From NCBI GenBank assembly GCA_028752905.1, contig JAQNBH010000011.1, forward strand, positions 19,913,909 to 19,977,908: a DNA stretch of 64,000 nt, read 5' to 3'. Every line of letters starts with the position of its first letter. The stretch's first letter is position 1. Made by a program: the position numbers and the translations under genes. The notes under the pieces were generated by a model. That model saw only the letters and a program-made list of their open reading frames with translations. It was not told the origin of the DNA and searched no databases. Source of the stretch: Cladorhizidae sp. MBARI D1340-BT2 (Eukaryota > Porifera > Demospongiae > Poecilosclerida > Cladorhizidae). This document shows positions 35,656 to 48,240 of the stretch, piece after piece.

Positions 35656-36679
35656 CAGTGGTGTCCTAACCTCTGACTGCAAGGACCATTCCAAGTTCAC
35701 TATCCTGCCTTACATGGACAAGATCCTTGAAACGCTACCTACATGTAATGAGGTAAAAAAATTCTGATAGCTATTGGGGCCAGTTTCGCCTTCAACCTTC
35801 CTGCCATTTTCTGTAGCCCTGTAATTCAACATACATAATACAACATTTTAGATCATTTCAAGGCCCCGCCCCACTCATATTCCCTGCTCATCAACATCTG
35901 GTCAGATGGGACCTCGGTCCAATTCAAGAGTCGATACATTGTTGATGCTCTACCTATGCTGGAGGAGAGACATTCCCTCATCCTCACTTGGAACTACTTT
36001 GCCACCAGCCATGGAAAAGGCCCAGTGGACGGTACCAGAGGCAGTACGAAGCGATATGTGTGGAATAGGATCAAATCTCTCCAGTCCACTTGTCCACGAT
36101 TCTGCCTCATTCGCAGCTGCAGCAGCCTTAATGCCATCAGTGATGGTTACTGATGTCATCAACGATGAGATAGTGGAGCGCAATCATCAGATGGGGCTAG
36201 ATGATGCATTCTGGGCAGCCTCACCTGCGATAAATGGCATCCATAATATGCATTGCATCAGAAAGGTTGGTGGGAAAGTACAGCATGCTTGTCTCAGTAG
36301 AGACTTTGAGGTAGCTCAGGAGGTTGAACCAGATATGGAAGTGCAGGAGAAGCAGGATATGGAAGTGGAGGAAAACTTCATCACTGCTACTTTCAGCAAG
36401 AATAACTTCCTGGCATTAGTGTATAATGGAAAAGCATATCTTGGTGTTGTGGAGGGCAGCACGCCAACACATGTGGACATATCTTTTATGAAAAATGCCA
36501 GACTTGGCAGTTACAACTGGCCGATGAAGCCAGATCGGCTCCCTGTCGCACGTGAGGACGTGCTGGCACGGGTTCAAGCCCCAGCACTAATCTGCCACTC
36601 CTCCCGATTCTTTGGATTGAATAAAAATGATATGAATTTAGTGACCAAGTCCATCGGGGAATGGAAGAAAAATAATTGA
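35656..36679 (+). pseudogene. Transposase-like protein of the WSDG...FATSHGKG type, broken
   Basis: The first segment reads VLTSDCKDHSKFTILPYMDK and ends at CNE before a donor GTAAAA (35751). After a candidate acceptor (CATTTTAG, about 35850) the plus strand reads SLLINIWSDGTSVQFKSRYI, then LILTWNYFATSHGKGPVDG and TKRYVWNRI. I recall this motif series from uncharacterised proteins of invertebrate mobile elements; WSDG may hold a catalytic Asp. The frame breaks near 36120 and resumes as ALMPSVMVTDVINDEIVER and a C-terminal segment (about residues 155-257 of the 35906-36679 frame) with NNFLALVYNGKAYLGVVEG and YNWPMKPDRL. That segment looks like a small SH3/Tudor-like barrel often attached to such proteins. 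The N-terminal part is missing or unrecognised. Confidence 0.6.
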
Positions 36680-36930
36680 TCGTGTTTCATGTATTTTCCT
36701 GTATACCTACCTACCTCTGTCTAATACATAGACATGATTGGATGAATACACATGAAGGCATATATGTACATAACTAACCTCCGGGAGACCACTCACTCGG
36801 ATGCATCATGCCCCCCCCCCCCCCCTTCCGCCTCAATGCATCATATCCTCCCCTTCTCAGTGAGGTACTTTTTGGGGTGTAGATTAAATACATAGCAATA
36901 TCTGTGTCAGTTTGTCCTGATTTTTTTTTT

Positions 36931-37330
36931 GTAACGCGCATCATGTAATGCGCATCACATGACACAGTCGTACCCCGATGGGCCCCCTACGCACATCAAT
37001 CAAGTTTGAAATATCACATTTGGAGGATGTTTAGTCAATGTAGTTCTACTGAAGATATATATGAATTAACTAAATTGAAGGAGCCGTTTTTCTAGAAACT
37101 TGTGTACAAATCGAGTTAAGAAATTTTCACAATTTTGTAACGTGCATCACGATCACTTACCAAGCTCTAGCTCCTAACTTACAGGGAAACTTTTTATGAA
37201 AATTGGTAAAAAAGTTTAGCTATGTCTGATATTCACTAGGGAATTTGAGTGGTGCTCATATATTGAAGCATAGTAAAATAGTACACAAGTAAAGTCGAAA
37301 AAAGTCGAAAAAACGTAACACGCATCACGG
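36931..37330 (+). promoter_or_regulatory. Subterminal motif copies, right side
   Basis: GTAACGCGCATCATG then GTAATGCGCATCAC (36931-36959), GTAACGTGCATCACG (37137-37151) and GTAACACGCATCACGG (37315-37330, abutting the inverted end). They are in the same orientation as the left copies. Confidence 0.5.
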
Positions 37331-40300
37331 TGACCTTGCCCCAGAGTTCATGGCTTGATAAAGAGTTCATGAGTGCTACAGACCAGAGTTCATGTCCTGC
37401 TACACACAAGAGTTCATAGCTTGATACACACCAGAGTTAATGGCTTGCTGCATGCCAGAGTTTATGGCTAGCTACACACCAGAGTTCATGGCATTATGCA
37501 CACCATATTTCATGGCTTGATGCACACCAGAGTTTATGGCTTGATGCATTCCAGAATTCATGGCTTGCTGTATGCCAGAGTTCATGGCTTGCTACACACC
37601 AGAGTTCATGGCTTGATTCCCACCAGAGTTCATTGCTTGATGCACACCAAAGTTCACGGCCTGATGCACACCACAGTTTATTGTTGATGCATACCAGAGT
37701 TCATGGGTTGATGCACACCAGAGTGCATGGCTTGATGTGCAACAGAGTTCATGGCGTGATGCAGACTATAGTTCATGGCTTGATGCAAACCAGAGTTCAT
37801 GGCTTGACACACACCAGAGTTTATGGCTTGAGACACCAGAGTTCATGGCTTGATACCGAGTTCATGACTGCTACACACCAGAGTTAATTTCTTGCAACAT
37901 ACCAGAGTTCATGTTTTGCTACAACCCAGAGTTCATAGCTTGATACACACCTGAGTTCATGGCTTGTTGCATGCCAGAGTTCATGGCTTGCTACACACCA
38001 GAGTTCATAGCTTCATACCCACCAGAGTTCTTGGCTTGATGCACACAAATTTCATGGCTTGAAGCATACCAGAGTTTATGGCTTGCTGCACACTAGAGTA
38101 CATGTCTTGCTACACACCAGATTTCATAGCTTGATACACATCAGAGTTCATAGCTTGCTGCATTCCAGTGTTCATAGCTTGATGTAAAAATGTGTTCATG
38201 GCTTGATGCACACTAGAGTTCATGGCTTGTTCCACACCAGAGTTCATGGCTTGATGCATACTAGAGTTCATGGCTTGGTAGACACCAGAGTACATGGCTT
38301 AAAACACCAGGGTTCATGGTTTGCTGCACACCAGAGTTCATGGCTTGATACAGAGTTCATGACTGCTACACACCAGAGTTAATGTCTTGCTACACACCAC
38401 AATTCATAGCTTGATACATACCAGAATTAATGGCTTGATGCACGGAGTTTATGGCTTGCTACACACCAGAGTTCATGGCTTGATGCACACCAGAGTTCAT
38501 GGGTTGATGCAAACAGAGTTAATAGCTTGATACACACCAGAGTTCATGGCTTGATGCACACCAAATTTCATGGCTTGAAGCATACCAGAGTTTATGGCTT
38601 GCTGCACACCAGAGTTCATGTCTTGCTATACACCAGATTTCATAGCTTGATACATAGAGTTCATGGCTTGTTCCACACCAGAGCTCATGGCTTGATGCAT
38701 ACCAGAGTTCATGGCTTGGTACACACCTGAGTACATGGCTGAGGACATTCGTTCAAGACAGAATTCTGACATCAGGTTGGGATAGCCAGAAGCAAATGGT
38801 CTAACACACCAGGGTTCATGGTTTGCTGCACACCAGAGTTCATGGCTTGATACAGAGTTCATGACTGCTACACACCAGAGTTAATGTCTTGCTACACACC
38901 ACAATTCATAGCTTGATACACACCAGAGTTAATGGCTTGATGCACCGAGTTTATGGCTTGCTACACACCAGAGTTCATGGCATTATGCACACCAGAGTTC
39001 ATGGCTTGATGCACACCAGAGTTCATGGGTTGATGCAAACCAGAGTTCATAGCTTGATACACACCTGAGTTCATGGCTTGATGCACACCAGAGTTCATAG
39101 CTTGATGCACACCAGAATTCAAGGCTTAATGCAAACCAGAATTCATATAGCTTGTTAGAGACTGGAGTTTATAGCTTGATACACACCAGAATTCATGTTT
39201 TGCTACACACCAGAGTTCATATAGCTTGATACAGACCAGAGTTCATAGCTTGATACACACCAGAGTTCATGGCTTGATGCACACCAGAGTTGATGGCTTG
39301 ATGCACATCAGAGTTCATGGCTTGACGCACTCCAGAGTTCATGGCTTAAGACACCAGATTTCATGGTTTGATACAGAGTTCATGACTGATATACACCAGA
39401 GTGCATGTCTTGCCACACACCAGAGTTCATAGCTTGATACACACCAGAGTTCATAGCTTGTTGCACATCAAAGTTGATGGCTGGTTGCACACCTGAGTTA
39501 ATTGCTTGATGCACACCAGAATTCATGGCTTGATGCACACAACGGTTCAAGGCTTTATGCACACCAGAGTTCATGGCTTGATGCAAACCAGAGTTCATGG
39601 CTTGATGCAAACTAAAGTTCATGGCTTGATGAATAACATAGTTCAAGGTTCGATACACACCAGAGTTCATGGCTGGAGACACCAGATTATATGCCTTGAT
39701 ACAGAGATCATGACTGCTGCACACCAGAGTTCATGTCTTGCTACACACCAGAGTTCATAGCTTGATATACACCAGAGTTCATGGCTTGATGCACCCCGGA
39801 GTTCATGCCTTGCTGCACACCAGAATACATGTCTTACACAACAGAGTTCATAGCTTTATACACACCAGAGTTCATAGCTTGCTGCATGCAAGTGTTCATA
39901 GCTTGATGTACACATGAGTTCATGGCTTGATGCACACCAGAGTTCATGGCTTGTTGCAAACCAGAGTTCATGGCTTGATGTATACCAGAGTTCATGGCTT
40001 GGTACACACCAGAGTACATGGCTCAACACACCAGCATTCATTGCTTGCTGCACACCAGAGTTCTTGGCTTGATGATACAGAGTTCATGACTGCTTCACTC
40101 CAGAGTACATGTCCTGCCTGATACACACATTGATACACACCAGATTTAATGCCTTGATGCACGCCAGAGTTCATGGCTTGCTACACACCAGAGTTCATGG
40201 CTTGATGCACAATTGATTTCATGGCTGGATGCACCCCACAGTTGAAGGGTTGATGCACACCCGAGTTAATAGCTTGATACATACCAGAGTTCATGGCTTG

Positions 40301-43152
40301 ATGCACACCAGATATCATGGCTTGACACACACCAGAGTTCATTGCTTGATACACCAGAGTTCATGGCTTGATAAAGAGTTCATGACTGCTACAGACCAGA
40401 GTTCATGTCCTGCTATACACAAGAGTTCATAGCTTGAGACACACCAGAGTTTATGGCTTGATGCATGCCAGAGTTCATGGCTTGCTGCATGCCAGAGTTC
40501 ATGGCTTGCTACACACCAGAGTTCATGGCTTGATACCCACCAGAGTTCATTGCTTGATGCACACCAAAGTTCATGGCTTGATGCACACCACAGTTTATTG
40601 TTGATGCACACCAGAGTTCATGGGTTGATGCACACCAGAGTGCATGGCTTGATGTGCAACAGAGTTCATGGCTTGATGCAGACTATAGTTCATGGCTTGA
40701 TGCACACCAGAGTTCATGGCTTGACACACACCAGAGTTTATGGCTTGAGACACCAGAGTTCATGGCATGATACAGAGTTCATGACTGCTACACACCAGAG
40801 TTCATTTCTTGCAACAGACCAGTGTTCATGTTTTGCAACAACCCAGAGTTCATAGCTTGATACACACCTGAGTTCATGGTTTGTTGCATGCCAGAGTTAA
40901 TGGCTTGCTGCAAGCCAGAGTTCATGGCTTGCTACACACCAGAGTTCATGGCTTCCTACAATCCAGAGTTCATGGCTTGATGCACCCAAGAGTTCATGGT
41001 TTGATGCACACCAGAGTTCATGGCTTGCTGCACACCAGAGTTCATGGCTTGATGCACACCAGAGTTCATGGCTTGGTACACACCAGAGTACATGGCTTAA
41101 CACAACAGCATTCATGGCTTGCTTCACACCAGAGTTCATGGCTTGAATCAGAGTTCATGACTGCTACACACCAGAGTTCATGTCTTGCTACACACCCGAA
41201 TTCATAGCTTGATACACATTAGAGTTAAGGGCTTGATGCATGGAGTTCATGGCTTGCTACACACCAGAATTCAAGGCTTGATGCACTCCAGAGTTCATGG
41301 CTTGATGCAGGCCAGTGTTCATGGCTTGCTAAACACCAAAGTTCATAGCTTGATACCCACTAGAGTTCATATCTTGATAAACACCAGAGTTCATTGCTTG
41401 ATGCACATCCTAGTTCATACCTTGATGCACACCAGAGTTCATGGCATGATGCACACCAGAGTTAATGGATTGATGCACATCAGAGTTCATGTCTTGCTAA
41501 ACACCAAAGTTCATAGCTTGATACCCACTAGAGTTCATAGCTTGATAAACACTAGAGTTCATTACACACCAGAGTACATAGCTTGATACACACCTGAGTT
41601 CATGGCTGGATACGGAGTTCATGGTCACTGACATAAGAATTCATGTCTTGATACACAACATAGTACATGGTATGATGCACACCAGACTTCATTGAGTTCA
41701 TCGCTTGCTGCACACCCGAAGTCATGGCTTGTTGCACACCCGAGTATATAGCCTGCACACCAGAGTTTATGCCTAGAAGCACACCCGAGTTCATGGCTTT
41801 ATGCACACCAGAGTTCATGACTTGATGCACACCAGAGTTCATAGCTTTATACAGACCAGAGATAATAGCTTGATGCAAGCCAGAGTTCATGGCTTGCTAC
41901 ACACCAAAGTTCATGGCTTGATGCACACCAGAGTTTATGGCTTGAGACACCAGAGTTCATGGCTTGATACCGAGTTCATGACTGCTACACACCAGAGTTA
42001 ATTTCTTGCAACATACCAGAGTTAATGTTTTGCTACAACCCAGAGTTCATAGCTTGATACACACCTGAGTTCATGGCTTGTTGCATGCCAGAGTTCATGG
42101 CTTGCTACACACCAGAGTTCATAGCTTCATACACACCAGAGTTCTTGGCTTGATGCACACAAATTTCATGGCTTGAAGCATACCAGAGTTTATGGCTTGC
42201 TGCACACCAGAGTACATGTCTTGCTACACACCAGATTTCATAGCTTGATACACATCAGAGTTCATAGCTTGCTGCATTCCAGTGTTCATAACTTGATGTA
42301 AAAATGTGTTCATGGCTTGATGCACACTAGAGTTCATGGCTTGTTCCACACCAGAGTTCATGGCTTGATGCATACTAGAGTTCATGGCTTGGTAGACACC
42401 AGAGTACATGGCTTAAAACACCAGGGTTCATGGTTTGCTGCACACCAGAGTTCATGGCTTGATACAGAGTTCATGACTGCTACACACCAGAGTTAATGTC
42501 TTGCTACACACCACAATTCATAGCTTGATACATACCAGAATTAATGGCTTGATGCACGGAGTTTATGGCTTGCTACACACCAGAGTTCATGGCTTGATGC
42601 ACACCAGAGTTCATGGGTTGATGCAAACAGAGTTAATAGCTTGATACACACCAGAGTTCATGGCTTGATGCACACCAAATTTCATGGCTTGAAGCATACC
42701 AGAGTTTATGGCTTGCTGCACACCAGAGTTCATGTCTTGCTATACACCAGATTTCATAGCTTGATACATAGAGTTCATGGCTTGTTCCACACCAGAGCTC
42801 ATGGCTTGATGCATACCAGAGTTCATGGCTTGGTACACACCTGAGTACATGGCTGAGGACATTCGTTCAAGACAGAATTCTGACATCAGGTTGGGATAGC
42901 CAGAAGCAAATGGTCTAACACACCAGGGTTCATGGTTTGCTGCACACCAGAGTTCATGGCTTGATACAGAGTTCATGACTGCTACACACCAGAGTTAATG
43001 TCTTGCTACACACCACAATTCATAGCTTGATACACACCAGAGTTAATGGCTTGATGCACCGAGTTTATGGCTTGCTACACACCAGAGTTCATGGCATTAT
43101 GCACACCAGAGTTCATGGCTTGATGCACACCAGAGTTCATGGGTTGATGCAA

Positions 43153-45701
43153 ACCAGAGTTCATAGCTTGATGCACACCAGAATTCATGGCTTAATGCAA
43201 ACCAGAATTCATATAGCTTGTTAGAGACTGGAGTTTATAGCTTGATACACACCAGAATTCATGTTTTGCTACACACCAGTACAGACCAGAGTTCATAGCT
43301 TGATACACACCAGAGTTCATGGCTTGATGCACACCAGAGTTGATGGCTTGATGCACACCAGAGTTCATGGCTTGACGCACTCCAGAGTTCATGGCTTAAG
43401 ACACCAGATTTCATGGTTTGATACAGAGTTCATGACTGATATACACCAGAGTGCATGTCTTGCCACACACCAGAGTTCATAACTTGATACACACCAGAGT
43501 TCATAGCTTGTTGCACATCAAAGTTGATGGCTGGTTGCCACCTGAGTTAATTGCTTGATGCACACCAGAATTCATGGCTTGATGCACACAACGGTTCAAG
43601 GCTTTATGCACACCAGAGTTCATGGCTTGATGCAAACCAGAGTTCATGGCTTGATGCAAACTAAAGTTCATGGCTTGATGAATAACATAGTTCAAGGTTC
43701 GATACACACCAGAGTACATGGCTGGAGACACCAGATTATATGGCTTGATACAGAGATCATGACTGCTGCAGACCAGAGTTCATGTCTTGCTACACACCAG
43801 AGTTCATAGCTTGATATACATCAGAGTTCATGGCTTGATGCACCCCGGAGTTCATGCCTTGCTGCACGCCAGAATACATGTCTTACACAACAGAGTTCAT
43901 AGCTTTATACACATCAGAGTTCATAGCTTGCTGCATGCAAGTGTTCATAGCTTGATGTACACATGAGTTCATGGCTTGATGCACACCAGAGTTCATGGCT
44001 TGTTGCAAACCAGAGTTCATGGCTTGATGTATACCAGAGTTCATGGCTTGGTACACACCAGAGTACATGGCTCAACACACCAGCATTCATTGCTTGCTGC
44101 ACACCAGAGTTCTTGGCTTGATGATACAGAGTTCATGACTGCTACACTCCAGAGTATATGTCCTGATACACACATTGATACACACCAGATTTAATGCCTT
44201 GATGCACGCCAGAGTTCATGGCTTGCTACACACCAGAGTTCATGGCTTGATGCACAATTGATTTCATGGCTGGATGCACCCCACAGTTGAAGGGTTGATG
44301 CACACCCGAGTTAATAGCTTGATACATACCAGAGTTCATGGCTTGATGCACACCAGATATCATGGCTTGACACACACCAGAGTTCATTGCTTGATACACC
44401 AGAGTTCATGGCTTGATAAAGAGTTCATGACTGCTACAGACCAGAGTTCATGTCCTGCTATACACAAGAGTTCATAGCTTGAGACACACCAGAGTTTATG
44501 GCTTGATGCATGCCAGAGTTCATGGCTTGCTGCATGCCAGAGTTCATGGCTTGCTACACACCAGAGTTCATGGCTTGATACCCACCAGAGTTGATTGCTT
44601 GATGCACACCAAAGTTCATGGCTTGATGCACACCACAGTTTATTGTTGATGCACACCAGAGTTCATGGGTTGATGCACACCAGAGTGCATGGCTTGATGT
44701 GCAACAGAGTTCATGGCTTGATGCAGACTATAGTTCATGGCTTGATGCACACCAGAGTTCATGGCTTGACACACACCAGAGTTTATGGCTTGAGACACCA
44801 GAGTTCATGGCTTGATACAGAGTTCATGACTGCTACACACCAGAGTTCATTTCTTGCAACAGACCAGTGTTCATGTTTTGCAACAACCCAGAGTTCATAG
44901 CTTGATACACACCTGAGTTCATGGCTTGTTGCATGCCAGAGTTAATGGCTTGCTGCAAGCCAGAGTTCATGGCTTGCTACACACCAGAGTTCATGGCTTC
45001 CTACAATCCAGAGTTCATGGCTTGATGCACCCAAGAGTTCATGGTTTGATGCACACCAGAGTTCATGGCTTGCTGCACACCAGAGTTCATGGCTTGATGC
45101 ACACCAGAGTTCATGGCTTGGTACACACCAGAGTACATGGCTTAACACAACAGCATTCATGGCTTGCTTCACACCAGAGTTCATGGCTTGAATCAGAGTT
45201 CATGACTGCTATACACCAGAGTTCATGTCTTGCTACACACCCGAATTCATAGCTTGATACACATTAGAGTTAAGGGCTTGATGCATGGAGTTCATGGCTT
45301 GCTACACACCAGAATTCAAGGCTTGATGCACTCCAGAGTTCATGGCTTGATGCAGGCCAGTGTTCATGGCTTGCTAAACACCAAAGTTCATAGCTTGATA
45401 CCCACTAGAGTTCATATCTTGATAAACACCAGAGTTCATTGCTTGATGCATATCCTAGTTCATACCTTGATGCACACCAGAGTTCATGGCATGATGCACA
45501 CCAGAGTTCATGGATTGATGCACATCAGAGTTCATGTCTTGCTAAACACCAAAGTTCATAGCTTGATACCCACTAGAGTTCATAGCTTGATAAACACTAG
45601 AGTTCATTACACACCAGAGTACATAGCTTGATACACACCTGAGTTCATGGCTGGATACGGAGTTCATGGTCACTGGCATAAGAATTCATGGCTTGATGCA
45701 C
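43153..45701. repeat. 2.55-kb higher-order duplication, copy 1
   Basis: Nearly identical to 45702-48240 at a constant offset of 2549 bp, including rare variants such as the deletion that gives ACACCAGTACAGACCAGAG (43273 and 45822). The lack of divergence implies a very recent event. Confidence 0.9.
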
Positions 45702-48240
45702 ACCAGAGTTCATAGCTTGATGCACACCAGAATTCATGGCTTAATGCAAACCAGAATTCATATAGCTTGTTAGAGACTGGAGTTTATAGCTTGATACACA
45801 CCAGAATTCATGTTTTGCTACACACCAGTACAGACCAGAGTTCATAGCTTGATACACACCAGAGTTCATGGCTTGATGCACACCAGAGTTGATGGCTTGA
45901 TGCACACCAGAGTTCATGGCTTGACGCACTCCAGAGTTCATGGCTTAAGACACCAGATTTCATGGTTTGATACAGAGTTCATGACTGATATACACCAGAG
46001 TGCATGTCTTGCCACACACCAGAGTTCATAACTTGATACACACCAGAGTTCATAGCTTGTTGCACATCAAAGTTGATGGCTGGTTGCCACCTGAGTTAAT
46101 TGCTTGATGCACACCAGAATTCATGGCTTGATGCACACAACGGTTCAAGGCTTTATGCACACCAGAGTTCATGGCTTGATGCAAACCAGAGTTCATGGCT
46201 TGATGCAAACTAAAGTTCATGGCTTGATGAATAACATAGTTCAAGGTTCGATACACACCAGAGTACATGGCTGGAGACACCAGATTATATGGCTTGATAC
46301 AGAGATCATGACTGCTGCAGACCAGAGTTCATGTCTTGCTACACACCAGAGTTCATAGCTTGATATACATCAGAGTTCATGGCTTGATGCACCCCGGAGT
46401 TCATGCCTTGCTGCACGCCAGAATACATGTCTTACACAACAGAGTTCATAGCTTTATACACATCAGAGTTCATAGCTTGCTGCATGCAAGTGTTCATAGC
46501 TTGATGTACACATGAGTTCATGGCTTGATGCACACCAGAGTTCATGGCTTGTTGCAAACCAGAGTTCATGGCTTGATGTATACCAGAGTTCATGGCTTGG
46601 TACACACCAGAGTACATGGCTCAACACACCAGCATTCATTGCTTGCTGCACACCAGAGTTCTTGGCTTGATGATACAGAGTTCATGACTGCTACACTCCA
46701 GAGTATATGTCCTGATACACACATTGATACACACCAGATTTAATGCCTTGATGCACGCCAGAGTTCATGGCTTGCTACACACCAGAGTTCATGGCTTGAT
46801 GCACAATTGATTTCATGGCTGGATGCACCCCACAGTTGAAGGGTTGATGCACACCCGAGTTAATAGCTTGATACATACCAGAGTTCATGGCTTGATGCAC
46901 ACCAGATATCATGGCTTGACACACACCAGAGTTCATTGCTTGATACACCAGAGTTCATGGCTTGATAAAGAGTTCATGACTGCTACAGACCAGAGTTCAT
47001 GTCCTGCTATACACAAGAGTTCATAGCTTGAGACACACCAGAGTTTATGGCTTGATGCATGCCAGAGTTCATGGCTTGCTGCATGCCAGAGTTCATGGCT
47101 TGCTACACACCAGAGTTCATGGCTTGATACCCACCAGAGTTGATTGCTTGATGCACACCAAAGTTCATGGCTTGATGCACACCACAGTTTATTGTTGATG
47201 CACACCAGAGTTCATGGGTTGATGCACACCAGAGTGCATGGCTTGATGTGCAACAGAGTTCATGGCTTGATGCAGACTATAGTTCATGGCTTGATGCACA
47301 CCAGAGTTCATGGCTTGACACACACCAGAGTTTATGGCTTGAGACACCAGAGTTCATGGCTTGATACAGAGTTCATGACTGCTACACACCAGAGTTCATT
47401 TCTTGCAACAGACCAGTGTTCATGTTTTGCAACAACCCAGAGTTCATAGCTTGATACACACCTGAGTTCATGGCTTGTTGCATGCCAGAGTTAATGGCTT
47501 GCTGCAAGCCAGAGTTCATGGCTTGCTACACACCAGAGTTCATGGCTTCCTACAATCCAGAGTTCATGGCTTGATGCACCCAAGAGTTCATGGTTTGATG
47601 CACACCAGAGTTCATGGCTTGCTGCACACCAGAGTTCATGGCTTGATGCACACCAGAGTTCATGGCTTGGTACACACCAGAGTACATGGCTTAACACAAC
47701 AGCATTCATGGCTTGCTTCACACCAGAGTTCATGGCTTGAATCAGAGTTCATGACTGCTACACACCAGAGTTCATGTCTTGCTACACACCCGAATTCATA
47801 GCTTGATACACATTAGAGTTAAGGGCTTGATGCATGGAGTTCATGGCTTGCTACACACCAGAATTCAAGGCTTGATGCACTCCAGAGTTCATGGCTTGAT
47901 GCAGGCCAGTGTTCATGGCTTGCTAAACACCAAAGTTCATAGCTTGATACCCACTAGAGTTCATATCTTGATAAACACCAGAGTTCATTGCTTGATGCAT
48001 ATCCTAGTTCATACCTTGATGCACACCAGAGTTCATGGCATGATGCACACCAGAGTTCATGGATTGATGCACATCAGAGTTCATGTCTTGCTAAACACCA
48101 AAGTTCATAGCTTGATACCCACTAGAGTTCATAGCTTGATAAACACTAGAGTTCATTACACACCAGAGTACATAGCTTGATACACACCTGAGTTCATGGC
48201 TGGATACGGAGTTCATGGTCACTGGCATAAGAATTCATGT
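45702..48240. repeat. 2.55-kb higher-order duplication, copy 2
   Basis: Partner of the preceding unit. Identity stops near 48240, where the parental array resumes (GAATTCATGTCTTGATACAC in place of GAATTCATGGCTTGATGCAC). The few differences include an A/T change in the 45207 versus 47756 region. Confidence 0.9.

Larger units (their letters stand above)
34694..37340 (+). mobile_element. 2.65-kb DNA transposon inserted in the minisatellite
   Basis: Ends are GGCAAGGTCAC (34694-34704) and its exact inverse GTGACCTTGCC (37330-37340). CCAGAG lies on both sides, and deleting the element with one copy restores an intact monomer (ACACCAGAGTTCATGG). The 6-bp duplication excludes the common TA, TTAA and 8-bp classes; 6-7 bp is known for Dada, IS3EU-like and a few others. 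The interior holds a broken transposase-like gene (35656-36679), a poly-C run (36811-36825), and at least five copies of a TAACrYGCATCAC motif toward both ends. The rest (34705-35650) is AT-rich and non-coding. Confidence 0.85.

Noticed and set aside
35950..36183. Minus-strand 77-codon frame in the 2.65-kb transposon
   Set aside because: It opposes the better supported plus-strand transposase-like gene.
36774..36965. Frame crossing the poly-C run
   Set aside because: Low-complexity glycine-rich translation within non-coding transposon sequence.
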